64,000 nucleotides of DNA from Candidatus Krumholzibacteriia bacterium (GTDB lineage Bacteria; Krumholzibacteriota; Krumholzibacteriia; LZORAL124-64-63), in contig JADGDU010000006.1 of the NCBI GenBank assembly GCA_016744705.1, positions 118,173-182,172 on the forward strand, written 5' to 3'. Made by a program: the position numbers and the translations under genes. Within the stretch, counting starts at the first letter, position 1, and the number at the start of each line of letters is the position of its first letter. This document shows, piece after piece, positions 17,523 through 26,301 of the stretch. The notes beneath the pieces were generated by a model, which was not told the origin of the DNA, did no database searches, and was given only the letters and a program-made list of their open reading frames with translations.

Positions 17523-18598
17523 TATTTTGCCCCCTTTCGGGTCCAATTAGGGATAAGTCGGTATTCAATGAGAAAGTCGGTGGCCAAAAGGTAAAAGAGC
17601 AGGAGTCCCTGGAAAACACCGGTCACGGCAGCTGGAAGGTCCAGGTTCATTTGGCCCGATTCACCACCAAGATAGAGAAGGGCCATGAGGAGACTTGAAA
17701 GCAGAATTCCTCCGGGATGGAGCCGTCCAACAAATGCAACGATGATGGCGGCATAACCATAACCGGGTGAAACCGATGGCAGCAATTGCCCAATGGGGCC
17801 AGCAATTTCCAAAACTCCCGCGACGCCTGCCGCGGTACCACCGGCCAACAATCCGATCCAAATCAGTTTCTTGTATTTGAAACCGGCGTAAGAGGCTGCA
17901 TTCTTGGCCAGTCCTGCCACCTGGATCTGATAGCCAGTGAAACTCTTTTGCAGCAATATCCAACCGAGGACTACGCCAAGCACCGCAATCAAAACACCCA
18001 AATGAAGACGGGTGCCTTCCTTGAGAATGGGCAAGAGAGCCGAGTCAGAAAATAGAACAGACTGTGGAAAGCCATATCCCTGGGGGTCTTTGAGGGGACC
18101 ATGAACAAATAGGCTCAACAAGAGGATGGCCACATAGTTCAACATCAGCGAGACCAAAATCTCGTTGGCATTAAAAACGGTTCGCAAAAAAGCGGGAATA
18201 GCGGCCCACAAAAGGCCACCTACAGCACCAGCCAAAATCATCAGAGGCAGGACAAAGAATCCATCATTGGTATTAAAAACGATGGCAATGTAGCCTCCGA
18301 AAAGTGCTCCGATGGCCAATTGGCCCTCGGCTCCGATATTCCAGATGCTGGCTCGAAAGCCCACAGCCAGCCCGGTGCCGATAAGCATCAGGGGAGCGGC
18401 TTTAATAAACAGTTCGCCCATGCCATAAACATCGTTGATGGGTTCGATAAAGAAGGCATGAAAGGCATCGAGGGGATTCTTGCCCAAAAGGCTGAAGATG
18501 ATGAGGCCACTGAAGAGCATGAGTAAAGCAGCAATCAGTGGCGAAAGGAACTTCATGGCCTTGGACGGTTCGGGGCGTGCTTCAATTTTGAATAACAT
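17522..18598 (-). CDS. ABC transporter permease, BMP/nucleoside type (first permease)
   Basis: A 358-residue permease with a cytoplasmic basic N-terminus and about eight to ten hydrophobic helices. SIWNIGAEGQLAIGALFGG and GPIGQLLPSVSPGYGYAAI are landmarks of the YufP-like permease of nucleoside ABC systems. It lies two bases after the ATPase stop and its own stop is fused to the start of the second permease. The gene order ATPase, permease, permease, binding protein is the usual one for this transporter class. Confidence 0.9.
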   Translation of the reverse strand: MLFKIEARPEPSKAMKFLSPLIAALLMLFSGLIIFSLLGKNPLDAFHAFFIEPINDVYGMGELFIKAAPLMLIGTGLAVGFRASIWNIGAEGQLAIGALFGGYIAIVFNTNDGFFVLPLMILAGAVGGLLWAAIPAFLRTVFNANEILVSLMLNYVAILLLSLFVHGPLKDPQGYGFPQSVLFSDSALLPILKEGTRLHLGVLIAVLGVVLGWILLQKSFTGYQIQVAGLAKNAASYAGFKYKKLIWIGLLAGGTAAGVAGVLEIAGPIGQLLPSVSPGYGYAAIIVAFVGRLHPGGILLSSLLMALLYLGGESGQMNLDLPAAVTGVFQGLLLFYLLATDFLIEYRLIPNWTRKGAK

Positions 18599-18600
18599 AA

Positions 18601-20157
18601 TTACCCTAATTCTTTGGAGGCTGTATGGCTCGTCTTTTCAGATGGACCCCCGGGAAACATCCCGCTCATCCATAGACCGATCGCTTCTTTGCTGGTTTCC
18701 TCTACGGCAACAGAGGGAGACATGCAGCCTTCTGCAATCACAATGAGCCGGTCACAAATTTCAAAGAGTTCATCCAATTCTTCGGAGATCACCAGAATGG
18801 CCGAACCTTCATTGCGCAGATCGATCATGGCCTGGCGAATGATGTTGGCGGCACCCACATCCACTCCCCAGGTGGGCTGAGCCACCACTAAGAGTTTGGG
18901 GGCTTGAAGAATTTCCCGGCCGGTGATGTATTTCTGAATGTTGCCACCAGAGAGGCTGGTGATAGGATCTTTTTTGGACCCGCATTTTACAGCAAAATCA
19001 CTGATGCATTTCTGTGCAAAATCGGCTGCTTTATCCAGCTTGAGCAAACCCCGACCCACCATGCCATGACGGTGTGCGGTGAGGATGGCATTGTTGGAAA
19101 GAGTCATGCCGGGCACGGCGCCACGGCCAATGCGCTCAGCGGGAACAAAGCCCATGCCCAGATTGCGTCTCTGGTCTGGGTTTAAATTTCCCACGGGTTT
19201 CCCATCGATGGTTATGGATTCTTTCACTTCACTAGAGTGTTCGCCACTGATGGCGTAAAGCAACTCCTGTTGTCCGTTACCGGAGATTCCGGCAATACCC
19301 ACGATTTCGCCACAATTGACACCAAATCCAATGGATTGCAAATTGGTACCAAATTGGTCGTCCGCTATTTTGGAAAGGTCGTTCACTGCCAGACACTCAG
19401 CGCCGTTCAGGGCTGGTTTTTCCCTGGAACAAACGGGAAGCTCTTTGCCAATCATCATGCGGGCCAAACTGGAAGCGGTTTCTTCGGACGGTGTGGCATA
19501 ACCTGTGACTTTTCCGCCCCTGATAATGGTGGCGCTGTGACACAATTCCAGGATCTCATCCAATTTGTGGCTGATGTAGAGAATGGAGCAGCCCTCATCG
19601 GCCAAGCGGCGCAGGGTTTCAAACATGGTGCGCACAGCCTGGGGGGTGAGTACGGATGTTGGCTCGTCCATGATCAGCAGTTTTGGCTCTTGCAACAAGC
19701 ATCTGATGATTTCGACTCTTTGGCGCAGGCCTACTGGAAGGGAGTGCACAAGCTGATTGGGGTCAAGGGGCAATCCGTATTCAGCGGATACTTTTTTAAT
19801 GCGAGCTGCCAGGGTTTCCAGATCCTTGTAACCGTCCATGGCCAAGGCAATGTTCTCGGTCACGGTGAGAGTTTCAAAGAGGGAAAAATGTTGAAAAACC
19901 ATTCCGATGCCGAGTTTCCTGGCGAAGGCGGGATTCTGGATGGAGACCTCTTGGCCATCCCACAGAATTTTCCCTTCATCAGGTTTCACCACACCGTAAA
20001 TCGCCTTCATCAGAGTGCTCTTGCCTGCTCCATTTTCTCCAAGCACGGCGTGGATTTCACCCGGGGCAATGCTCATGTCGATGGAATCATTGGCGATGAC
20101 CGTCGGATAGGCTTTGGTCATCCCCTTGAGTTGCAGGCGCGCAGAGGTTTTACTCAT
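18601..20157 (-). CDS. ABC transporter ATP-binding protein, duplicated nucleoside/sugar type
   Basis: This cytoplasmic ATPase has two ABC domains in 518 residues. The first is canonical, with Walker A GENGAGKST at residues 40-48, signature LPVGLRQRVE and Walker B LLIMDEPTSVL. The second has a relaxed Walker A (GISGNGQQE), signature LSGGNIQKY and a degenerate Walker B (VVAQPTWGVDVG), as is normal for this family, so one site probably does most hydrolysis. I chose the ATG at 20157 because AGGAG lies five bases before it. An ATG eight codons earlier (20181) overlaps the guaD stop by ATGA and is a real alternative. Confidence 0.91.
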   Translation of the reverse strand: MSKTSARLQLKGMTKAYPTVIANDSIDMSIAPGEIHAVLGENGAGKSTLMKAIYGVVKPDEGKILWDGQEVSIQNPAFARKLGIGMVFQHFSLFETLTVTENIALAMDGYKDLETLAARIKKVSAEYGLPLDPNQLVHSLPVGLRQRVEIIRCLLQEPKLLIMDEPTSVLTPQAVRTMFETLRRLADEGCSILYISHKLDEILELCHSATIIRGGKVTGYATPSEETASSLARMMIGKELPVCSREKPALNGAECLAVNDLSKIADDQFGTNLQSIGFGVNCGEIVGIAGISGNGQQELLYAISGEHSSEVKESITIDGKPVGNLNPDQRRNLGMGFVPAERIGRGAVPGMTLSNNAILTAHRHGMVGRGLLKLDKAADFAQKCISDFAVKCGSKKDPITSLSGGNIQKYITGREILQAPKLLVVAQPTWGVDVGAANIIRQAMIDLRNEGSAILVISEELDELFEICDRLIVIAEGCMSPSVAVEETSKEAIGLWMSGMFPGGPSEKTSHTASKELG

Positions 20158-20177
20158 AACTTCTCCTGAATGTGTGC

Positions 20178-21503
20178 TCATTGTGCAGATTGTTCATGGA
20201 CAAGGCGGCCAGCCACATAAGTGTGAGAAATACTCCTTTCGTCACCAAGAATAACCAGGCTGAAAAAGAGATCGGCCAAACTGTCCACTCGCTTATATTG
20301 CTTAGCTTGAAGTGTGGTGGCCTGGGGGTCGAGCACCACAAAATCAGCTTCTTTGCCCACATCGAAGTTACCTATCAAATGATCCATGGAGAGAGCCCGG
20401 GCTCCTCCCAGGGTGGCCGCATAAAGGGCGTCCCAGGGAGAAAGATTTTGCCCTTGCAGTTGAAGCACTTTGTAAGCTTCAGCCAGTGTCCGGAGCATGG
20501 AATAGGATGTTCCGCCACCAATGTCGGTAGCCAGTCCCACCCTGATTTTATGATCCCGGGCTTTTTTCATATCAAACAAGCCACTGCCTAGAAAGAGATT
20601 GGAAGTAGGGCAGAAGGCCATGACGGAGTCCGTTTCCTGGAATCGGTCATATTCCTGGTTTTCCAGGTGGATGCTGTGTCCAAAAATGCTACGGGGGCCA
20701 GTCAATCCGTGGTGATGGTAGACATCAAGATAGTTTTCCCGTTGGGGGAAAAGTTCTTTGACCCATTGGATTTCTGCCAGATTTTCTGAAAGATGAGTTT
20801 GCATGTAGACGTCAGGAAATTCTTGTTTCAAGGCCCCGGCCACGGCGAGTTGCTCTGCTGTGGAAGTGGGGGCAAACCTGGGGGTGATGGCATAGTGCAG
20901 CCGCCCTCGGTTATGGAACGTTTCGATGAGGGCCTTGCTCTGGTCGTAGCTGGTTTGGGGAGTGTCGAGTAATTCCGCTGGAGCGTTCCGATCCATCATC
21001 ACTTTTCCGGCAATGAGGCGCATGTTTGTGTGTTCGGCCGCTTCAAAAAGGGCAGATGCAGAAATGGCATGGACTGAGCAAAAAGCAGAAGCAGTGGTGG
21101 TGCCGTTACGCAGAAGTTGTTTCAGGAAGAAGCTGGCCATGTCCGCAGCATGGTCGGCATCATGAAATTCTTTTTCGGCAGGAAAGGCATGCCTTTCAAG
21201 CCACTGCAGCAACTGCTCCCCGTAACCGCCCACAATGGCAGCCTGGGGGAAGTGCAGATGAGTGTCCACGAAACCGGGAACAATCAGTTTGTCCTGATGG
21301 TGGTGAAGGGGACAATCTTGGGGGATGAGATCTTTGCCATCAGCCCAGGAGCCAAAAAACGTAATGCGCCCCTGTTCCAACAACAGCAGACCATCTTCAA
21401 AATGCTGGATGTTTTCATCCGTACAAGATGAGGGATCGCATACGGTTTTCGCATGGAGAAACCGGCCGCGGATGGCACTTCGTTCGAGTTTTTTGTCGGT
21501 CAT
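20178..21503 (-). CDS. guaD: Guanine deaminase
   Basis: A 441-residue zinc amidohydrolase that converts guanine to xanthine plus ammonia. Metal-site motifs are [12 protein letters not shown] near residue 80, QTHLSEN in the middle, FGHSIHL and LATDIGGG. These fit guanine deaminase better than other members of the TrzN/AtzA group. Its start overlaps the xdhC stop by ATGA, and it feeds the xanthine dehydrogenase encoded upstream in the same operon. The next genes encode the ABC uptake system, so uptake, deamination and oxidation are made from one transcript. Confidence 0.94.
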   Translation of the reverse strand: MTDKKLERSAIRGRFLHAKTVCDPSSCTDENIQHFEDGLLLLEQGRITFFGSWADGKDLIPQDCPLHHHQDKLIVPGFVDTHLHFPQAAIVGGYGEQLLQWLERHAFPAEKEFHDADHAADMASFFLKQLLRNGTTTASAFCSVHAISASALFEAAEHTNMRLIAGKVMMDRNAPAELLDTPQTSYDQSKALIETFHNRGRLHYAITPRFAPTSTAEQLAVAGALKQEFPDVYMQTHLSENLAEIQWVKELFPQRENYLDVYHHHGLTGPRSIFGHSIHLENQEYDRFQETDSVMAFCPTSNLFLGSGLFDMKKARDHKIRVGLATDIGGGTSYSMLRTLAEAYKVLQLQGQNLSPWDALYAATLGGARALSMDHLIGNFDVGKEADFVVLDPQATTLQAKQYKRVDSLADLFFSLVILGDERSISHTYVAGRLVHEQSAQ

Positions 21504-21967
21504 TTTTTAGCAGCTGATTTTACGGCATTGACGATGCTCGTGTAACCAGTGCAGCGGCAGAGGTTGCCGGCATGACCCTTTCTGATCTCATCATTGGACA
21601 TGCTCTGGACGTCGTTTTGCTCCAACAGAGCCGTGCTGCTCATGATGAGGCCGGGAGTGCAAAAACCACACTGGACTGCGCCCTCTTCCACATAAGCTTC
21701 CTGAATAACAGTGAGTTTGCCGTCTTTGCATTCGCCTTCTACGGTGCGGATGGCTTTGTCTTTGGCCCACACAGCCAGGTAAAGGCAGGAGTCTAGAGGG
21801 GTTTCGTCCACCAGCACAGTGCAGGCTCCACATTCGCCCACGCCACAGCCCTGCTTGACACTGGTGTACCCCAGGTCGCGCAGCACATCCATGAGAGATT
21901 TGCGGACATCCACATTCAATTCATAAATCTTGCCATTGATGGTCATTTCGATATTCATGGTCTTCAT
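21500..21967 (-). CDS. xdhC: Xanthine dehydrogenase [2Fe-2S] subunit
   Basis: A 155-residue ferredoxin-like subunit with two [2Fe-2S] clusters: C41, C46, C49 and C61 for the plant-type cluster, then CGFCTPG and CRCTGY for the second. Length and order match E. coli XdhC. It relays electrons from the Mo subunit XdhA to the FAD subunit XdhB. I start it at the ATG whose A is the last base of the xdhB stop (TGATG); an in-frame GTG lies one codon earlier and another ATG three codons later. Confidence 0.93.
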   Translation of the reverse strand: MKTMNIEMTINGKIYELNVDVRKSLMDVLRDLGYTSVKQGCGVGECGACTVLVDETPLDSCLYLAVWAKDKAIRTVEGECKDGKLTVIQEAYVEEGAVQCGFCTPGLIMSSTALLEQNDVQSMSNDEIRKGHAGNLCRCTGYTSIVNAVKSAAKK

Positions 21968-22842
21968 CACAACGCAGCCCCTTGGTTTTCCACAGCCCGG
22001 CGGATTTCTTTTTTTGCTAAGGTCTTGATGATGTGCAGGCGGAATTCCTTGCTGGCGCGCCAGGAGGTCCGTGGCGTCACATCTTCCACAAGGGCGCTTG
22101 CCATCTTCTCCAAAACTTCTTCACTCAGAACCTGGCCCTGCACAGCCTGTTCGGCTTTGGTGCAGCGCAGGGGCCTGGGGGCCGCAACGGTGAAGGCAAT
22201 TTTAATAGTCTGGATAGTTTCGCCATCCATTTTCAGTCCCACACCGCAACCGATGGTGGCAATGTCCATGGCTCCGCGCATGGCGTATTTCTGATAGCAG
22301 GCGGTGAAGCCTTTGTAGTTTTCCGGCCGGGCCACAAAATGGGTGAGAATGTCGCCTTGTTTGAGGATGGTGCGTCCGGGGCCGGTGTGGAAGCCGTTGA
22401 TGCTTTCAATGCGCTGGCCATCGACGCCTTCAATCACCATGTCAAACTCATAAACCAAAGCGCCGCAGGCACTGTCAGCGCTTACGGCACCGTTGCAAAT
22501 ATTACCCCCCATGGTGGCGCAGTTTCTTACCTGGGGACCGCCAATGGTCGATAGGCTTTCGGCAACCATGGGCAGATGCTTCTGCACCAGCTCATGGTTG
22601 ATGATGTCGCTGCAACAGGCGAGGGCGCCAATATAAATATTACCCTCATCGTCCATCTTGATCTCGCGCAACTCATCCAGGTGGTTGATATCAACAACCC
22701 GTCCGTAATTGGCGTCGCCACCATGCAGGCGCACCAGAACATCGGTGCCACCGGCCAGAATCCGGGACTTGGGGTCACTGTTCAAAGCTTGTACGGCATC
22801 CGCTACACTGCTGGCGTGATGATATGAGTCAATGGGATACAT
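21967..22842 (-). CDS. xdhB: Xanthine dehydrogenase FAD-binding subunit
   Basis: A 291-residue FAD-binding subunit of the CoxM/XdhB type. [14 protein letters not shown] near the N-terminus and [20 protein letters not shown] are the FAD motifs, and [12 protein letters not shown] and [14 protein letters not shown] strongly resemble E. coli XdhB. It hands electrons to NAD+. The ATG at 22842 follows AGGAG at eight bases and lies one base after the xdhA stop (TAATATG); the longer frame starting at 22866 has no ribosome site. Confidence 0.94.
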   Translation of the reverse strand: MYPIDSYHHASSVADAVQALNSDPKSRILAGGTDVLVRLHGGDANYGRVVDINHLDELREIKMDDEGNIYIGALACCSDIINHELVQKHLPMVAESLSTIGGPQVRNCATMGGNICNGAVSADSACGALVYEFDMVIEGVDGQRIESINGFHTGPGRTILKQGDILTHFVARPENYKGFTACYQKYAMRGAMDIATIGCGVGLKMDGETIQTIKIAFTVAAPRPLRCTKAEQAVQGQVLSEEVLEKMASALVEDVTPRTSWRASKEFRLHIIKTLAKKEIRRAVENQGAAL

Positions 22843-22843
22843 A

Positions 22844-25153
22844 TTATTCGCTCCTGGGGGAATCAAAAAGCCCCGCTTCGCTGAAGTGACGGAACAGGAC
22901 TTTAGGCGTCATGGGCATCTCGTTGATCTTGACTCCGGTGGCATCCAGGATGGCATTGCGGATGGCAGGACCTTGAGAAATTGTGGGTGGTTCGCCGAGA
23001 GATTTATTGCCATAAGGGCTTGTGGGGTCAAAGGTTTCCACAAAGGCATGGCTCAGCTCGGGAATATCTACAGCGGTGGGGATTTTATAATCCAGCAGGT
23101 TGCCGTTATAAATCCAACCAGTTTTGGGATCGACCAGCAACTCTTCGAAAAGGGTCATGCCGATACCCATGGCCATACCACCATGGACCTGCCCTTCGGC
23201 GGCCAGGGGATGGATGATCTTGCCTGCGTCATGCACGTTGAGGATTTCCTTGATCGTGACAGTGCACATCTCAATGTCCACTTCCAGATCAACAAAAGTG
23301 CAGCCATAACTGGGGGCGTTGGTCTTGGTTTTGGTTGAGACCTCGGCGCACAGTTGGCCACCGCGCTCCTTATGATAAAAGGTGTCCATGGCCAATTCAC
23401 TCAGCTCGATGACGTCTTTGAGAACCTTACCCTGCTGGTCCAGACTGACGATGGTCCCGTTGATGAGATCGAGTCCGTCATGGACCTCGTCGGTCATTTC
23501 CCGGCAATGGCTGAGAATCTTTTCTTTCAACTCACTGGCAGCTTCATGGATAGCTGGGGCCACCACGTAGGTTTGCCTGGAGGCGTAGGCTCCGGTGTCA
23601 AAGGGAGTGACGTCGGTGTCCTGATCGGAGACCACATGGACGGCGTCATAAATGACTCCCAGGCTTTCGGCGGCCATTTGGGCCAGGGCCGTATCGGAGC
23701 CCTGTCCAATTTCCGTGGCGCCCACCTGCATGTGCACAGTACCGTCCTGGTTGAGCACGAGACGACAACCGGCAATTTCCACACAGGCTGGATAAGTTCC
23801 CGACCCGTAGCTGAAAGACGATACACCTAAACCCCGGCGAATGGAGCCAGTCTGTTGGGCATATTTCGCCTTGCGGCCATCCCAATCAATGATTTCTCTG
23901 CCTTTTTTGAGGCAGTCCACCATGGCCACGGAATGCTTAAGATTTCCGGTCTTGGAGATGATATCACCGTGGACTGCAGAGTTTTTAATGCGGAAATCCA
24001 CAGAATCCATGTTGGCGGCCCGGGCGGCATCCTCCAGCAATCCTTCGATGCCGAAGAAAATCTGAGGCGACCCATAAGCGCGCATGGCGCCGGCGGCGGG
24101 GATGTTAGAATAGTGTGTGGTGGCCGTGAATTTGGTCACACTGCGTGGGTACAGGTTACAGGACTTGGTACCGGCCGCCATGGGGATGGAATGGCCGTGG
24201 GAAGCGTAGGCTCCGGTGTTGGAAATAACATCCAGCTCCATGAACTTCAGAATACCTTCGTTGGTGACGCCTGCTTTGGCGCTCATGGACCAGGAATGGC
24301 GAGTCCGAGTGGCCACCAATCCTTCATCCCGATCCAACTCGATTTTTACGGGCGTGCCATTCATTTTGGTGGTCAGAAAGGCCACCATGGGTTCCAGAAC
24401 CACATCCTGTTTGTTACCAAAACCACCACCGATGTAGGGTTTGATGACGCGGACTTTGGACCAGGGCATATCCAGAGCCTGGCCCACGATGCGCCGGCAG
24501 ATGTGAGGGATCTGGGTGGAGCTGACAATGACGATGTGGTCGTTGCTGTCCATATAAGCATAGGCAACGTGATTTTCCAGATGGCAATGCAGGATAATAG
24601 GCGTGCTGTAAGTGTCTTCCACCACGGTATCAGTGGCCTGTTGCGCATCCGTGAGCGAGCCGTTCATTTCAAAAGAAGTCTTTTTGACGACATTGCCGCC
24701 TTCATGAATGGCTGGAGCATCAGGGGCCATGGCAGCCTCAGATGTGACGCATACGGGAAGTTCATCGTATTCCACAACCACGGCCCGGGCCCCCAGTTCA
24801 GCACTGAGGTGATTGCGGGCCACCACAATGGCCACTTCATCCCCGTGATACCGCACATGGTCTGTTAAGAGAAGTCTGTCGGCCACATCCTGGTAGTTGG
24901 GGTCGAGGTTGTAGGGGTGACCGGCGGTGGGGAATATTGTTTTGGGCACATCGGCAAAAGTGAAGACGGCCTCCACACCAGTGATGGCCATGGCGGCGCT
25001 GGTATCAATGTTCTTGACCATGCCGTGGGCAATTTCGCTCCGGACATATTTGGCGTGCAACATTCCGGGCATACTGTAGTCATCGGTGAATCGGGTTTTC
25101 CCGGTCACTTTGGCGACGACGTCTTTGCGTGTGTGAGATTCACCTATTGCCAT
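22844..25153 (-). CDS. xdhA: Xanthine dehydrogenase molybdenum-binding subunit
   Basis: A 769-residue molybdopterin subunit that matches E. coli XdhA along its length, starting MAIGESHTRKDVVAKVTG. Cofactor and active-site landmarks are FVGGG-like IGGGFGNKQD, GAMRAYGSPQ, GATEIGQGSDT and KSLGEPP near residue 716, which holds the catalytic glutamate. The enzyme oxidises hypoxanthine or xanthine at the Mo centre. It is first in a - strand operon with xdhB, xdhC, guaD and the ABC transporter, and has a plausible promoter. The locus therefore has two different xanthine dehydrogenases, this three-subunit one and the fused one on the + strand. Confidence 0.95.
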   Translation of the reverse strand: MAIGESHTRKDVVAKVTGKTRFTDDYSMPGMLHAKYVRSEIAHGMVKNIDTSAAMAITGVEAVFTFADVPKTIFPTAGHPYNLDPNYQDVADRLLLTDHVRYHGDEVAIVVARNHLSAELGARAVVVEYDELPVCVTSEAAMAPDAPAIHEGGNVVKKTSFEMNGSLTDAQQATDTVVEDTYSTPIILHCHLENHVAYAYMDSNDHIVIVSSTQIPHICRRIVGQALDMPWSKVRVIKPYIGGGFGNKQDVVLEPMVAFLTTKMNGTPVKIELDRDEGLVATRTRHSWSMSAKAGVTNEGILKFMELDVISNTGAYASHGHSIPMAAGTKSCNLYPRSVTKFTATTHYSNIPAAGAMRAYGSPQIFFGIEGLLEDAARAANMDSVDFRIKNSAVHGDIISKTGNLKHSVAMVDCLKKGREIIDWDGRKAKYAQQTGSIRRGLGVSSFSYGSGTYPACVEIAGCRLVLNQDGTVHMQVGATEIGQGSDTALAQMAAESLGVIYDAVHVVSDQDTDVTPFDTGAYASRQTYVVAPAIHEAASELKEKILSHCREMTDEVHDGLDLINGTIVSLDQQGKVLKDVIELSELAMDTFYHKERGGQLCAEVSTKTKTNAPSYGCTFVDLEVDIEMCTVTIKEILNVHDAGKIIHPLAAEGQVHGGMAMGIGMTLFEELLVDPKTGWIYNGNLLDYKIPTAVDIPELSHAFVETFDPTSPYGNKSLGEPPTISQGPAIRNAILDATGVKINEMPMTPKVLFRHFSEAGLFDSPRSE

Positions 25154-25248
25154 TATCAGATCTCCATGACCCTTTTATTGTTGTCCCAATGCGGAAGGGG
25201 GCTGATTCACCGCATGTTTCCTGTTCTCTACTATAAATATCTCTTTAA

Positions 25249-25277
25249 ACTCTATCTTAACATACTTGCAACGTCAA
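25249..25277 (-). promoter_or_regulatory. Promoter of the xdhABC-guaD-ABC operon, with overlapping dyad
   Basis: On the - strand TTGACG (25277-25272) and TAGAGT (25254-25249) are 17 bases apart, about 95 bases before the xdhA ATG. The -35 lies inside an inverted repeat, CTTGC (25265-25269) with GCAAG (25281-25285), which could bind a repressor. Confidence 0.5.
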
Positions 25278-25325
25278 TGCGCAAGGATATTTTACAAAAT
25301 AAAATAAATTGCAGCGGTCAGGTCC

Positions 25326-25389
25326 AATCTTATCTCAGAATAGGCTGGATTCCCGGGCCGGGTATGCCCTATTCTTCACCCATAAGATT
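25326..25389. other. Nested inverted repeat in the leader of the hydratase operon
   Basis: The outer arms AATCTTAT (25326-25333) and ATAAGATT (25382-25389) pair perfectly, and inside them GAATAGG (25338-25344) pairs with CCTATTC (25368-25374). The centre is a GC-rich CCCGGGCCGGG. The whole element ends 30 bases before the hydratase start. There is no T-run, so a plain terminator is unlikely; a structured 5' leader or operator is possible. Confidence 0.5.
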
Positions 25390-25419
25390 CTGAAATCCAT
25401 GCTAAGGGAAGGCTTGATC

Positions 25420-26301
25420 ATGTCTATCCAACAGGAAGCCGTGGGGCGCGTGCTCGTGGTGACCATTGATAATCCTCAGATAAAAAACGCTTTTGATGCG
25501 GCCACCATTCAAGAACTGCGGGATGTTTTTGACTCCATCGCCTTCCGGGACCCCCTTCCTGTAGGGGCAGATCCCCAACCCGACATTGGTCCTGGTGGGC
25601 AGTTTCGCCCCCATGTGATTGTCTTGCAATCATCAGGAAATGTCTTCTGCGCAGGCGCCCACCTGGGAGAAATGAAAACCCTGGGCGAAGCAGATTATCA
25701 GCAAAATGTGGCTGCAGCCATGGAAATGGGCGGCATGTTCCGGGCTGTTCGCAATTGCCCGGTGCCGGTGGTGGCCAGGGTCCAGGGACCGGCCTTCGGT
25801 GGCGGAGTGGGCCTGGTGGCGGCCTGCGATATTGTCGTGGCTGGTCCAGCCGCAAAATTTGCCTTTTCAGAAGTGCGACTGGGGCTTGTGCCTGGAGTGA
25901 TCAGCCCTCTGGTCATCGACCGCATTGGCCAGGCTGCTGCTCGCACTTATTTTTTGACTGGTGAAGCCATCGAGGCCGATGAAGCTTTCGGTCTGGGATT
26001 GGTGGACCGTCTGGCTTCAAGCAACAAAGGCCCCGGTGGCCTGGATGATATTCTGGAAGCTACGGTGGACTCTCTGCTCAAAGGCGGCCCTGGGGCCTTG
26101 TCTCTGTGCAAAAGTCTGTTGGAGGGAGTCCAGAGTCTGGGCTTTAACCGCAGCGCGGAGCTCTCTGCCCGCATGATTGCCGAAGCCCGCACCAATGAAG
26201 AAGCCCAGGTGGCCCTGGCCTCGTTTTTTGAGCGCCAAAGCCCCCCGTGGATTCAAGATGAGCAGTGGCCTGGAGTTTCGCCGGTGGAAGGAAACGAATG
26301 A
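25420..26301 (+). CDS. Enoyl-CoA hydratase/isomerase family protein
   Basis: A 293-residue crotonase-fold enzyme. Oxyanion-hole motifs are FCAGAHLGEMK and GPAFGGGVGLVAACDIV, followed by FSEVRLGLVPGVISP. Next to biotin carboxylase and biotin carrier genes it is most like a methylglutaconyl-CoA hydratase of leucine breakdown, but the substrate cannot be fixed from sequence. A longer frame opens at 25309; I chose the ATG at 25420 because AGGGAAGG precedes it and the family N-terminus (MSIQQEAVGRV) begins there. Its stop overlaps the next start by four bases (ATGA). Confidence 0.88.
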   Translation: MSIQQEAVGRVLVVTIDNPQIKNAFDAATIQELRDVFDSIAFRDPLPVGADPQPDIGPGGQFRPHVIVLQSSGNVFCAGAHLGEMKTLGEADYQQNVAAAMEMGGMFRAVRNCPVPVVARVQGPAFGGGVGLVAACDIVVAGPAAKFAFSEVRLGLVPGVISPLVIDRIGQAAARTYFLTGEAIEADEAFGLGLVDRLASSNKGPGGLDDILEATVDSLLKGGPGALSLCKSLLEGVQSLGFNRSAELSARMIAEARTNEEAQVALASFFERQSPPWIQDEQWPGVSPVEGNE

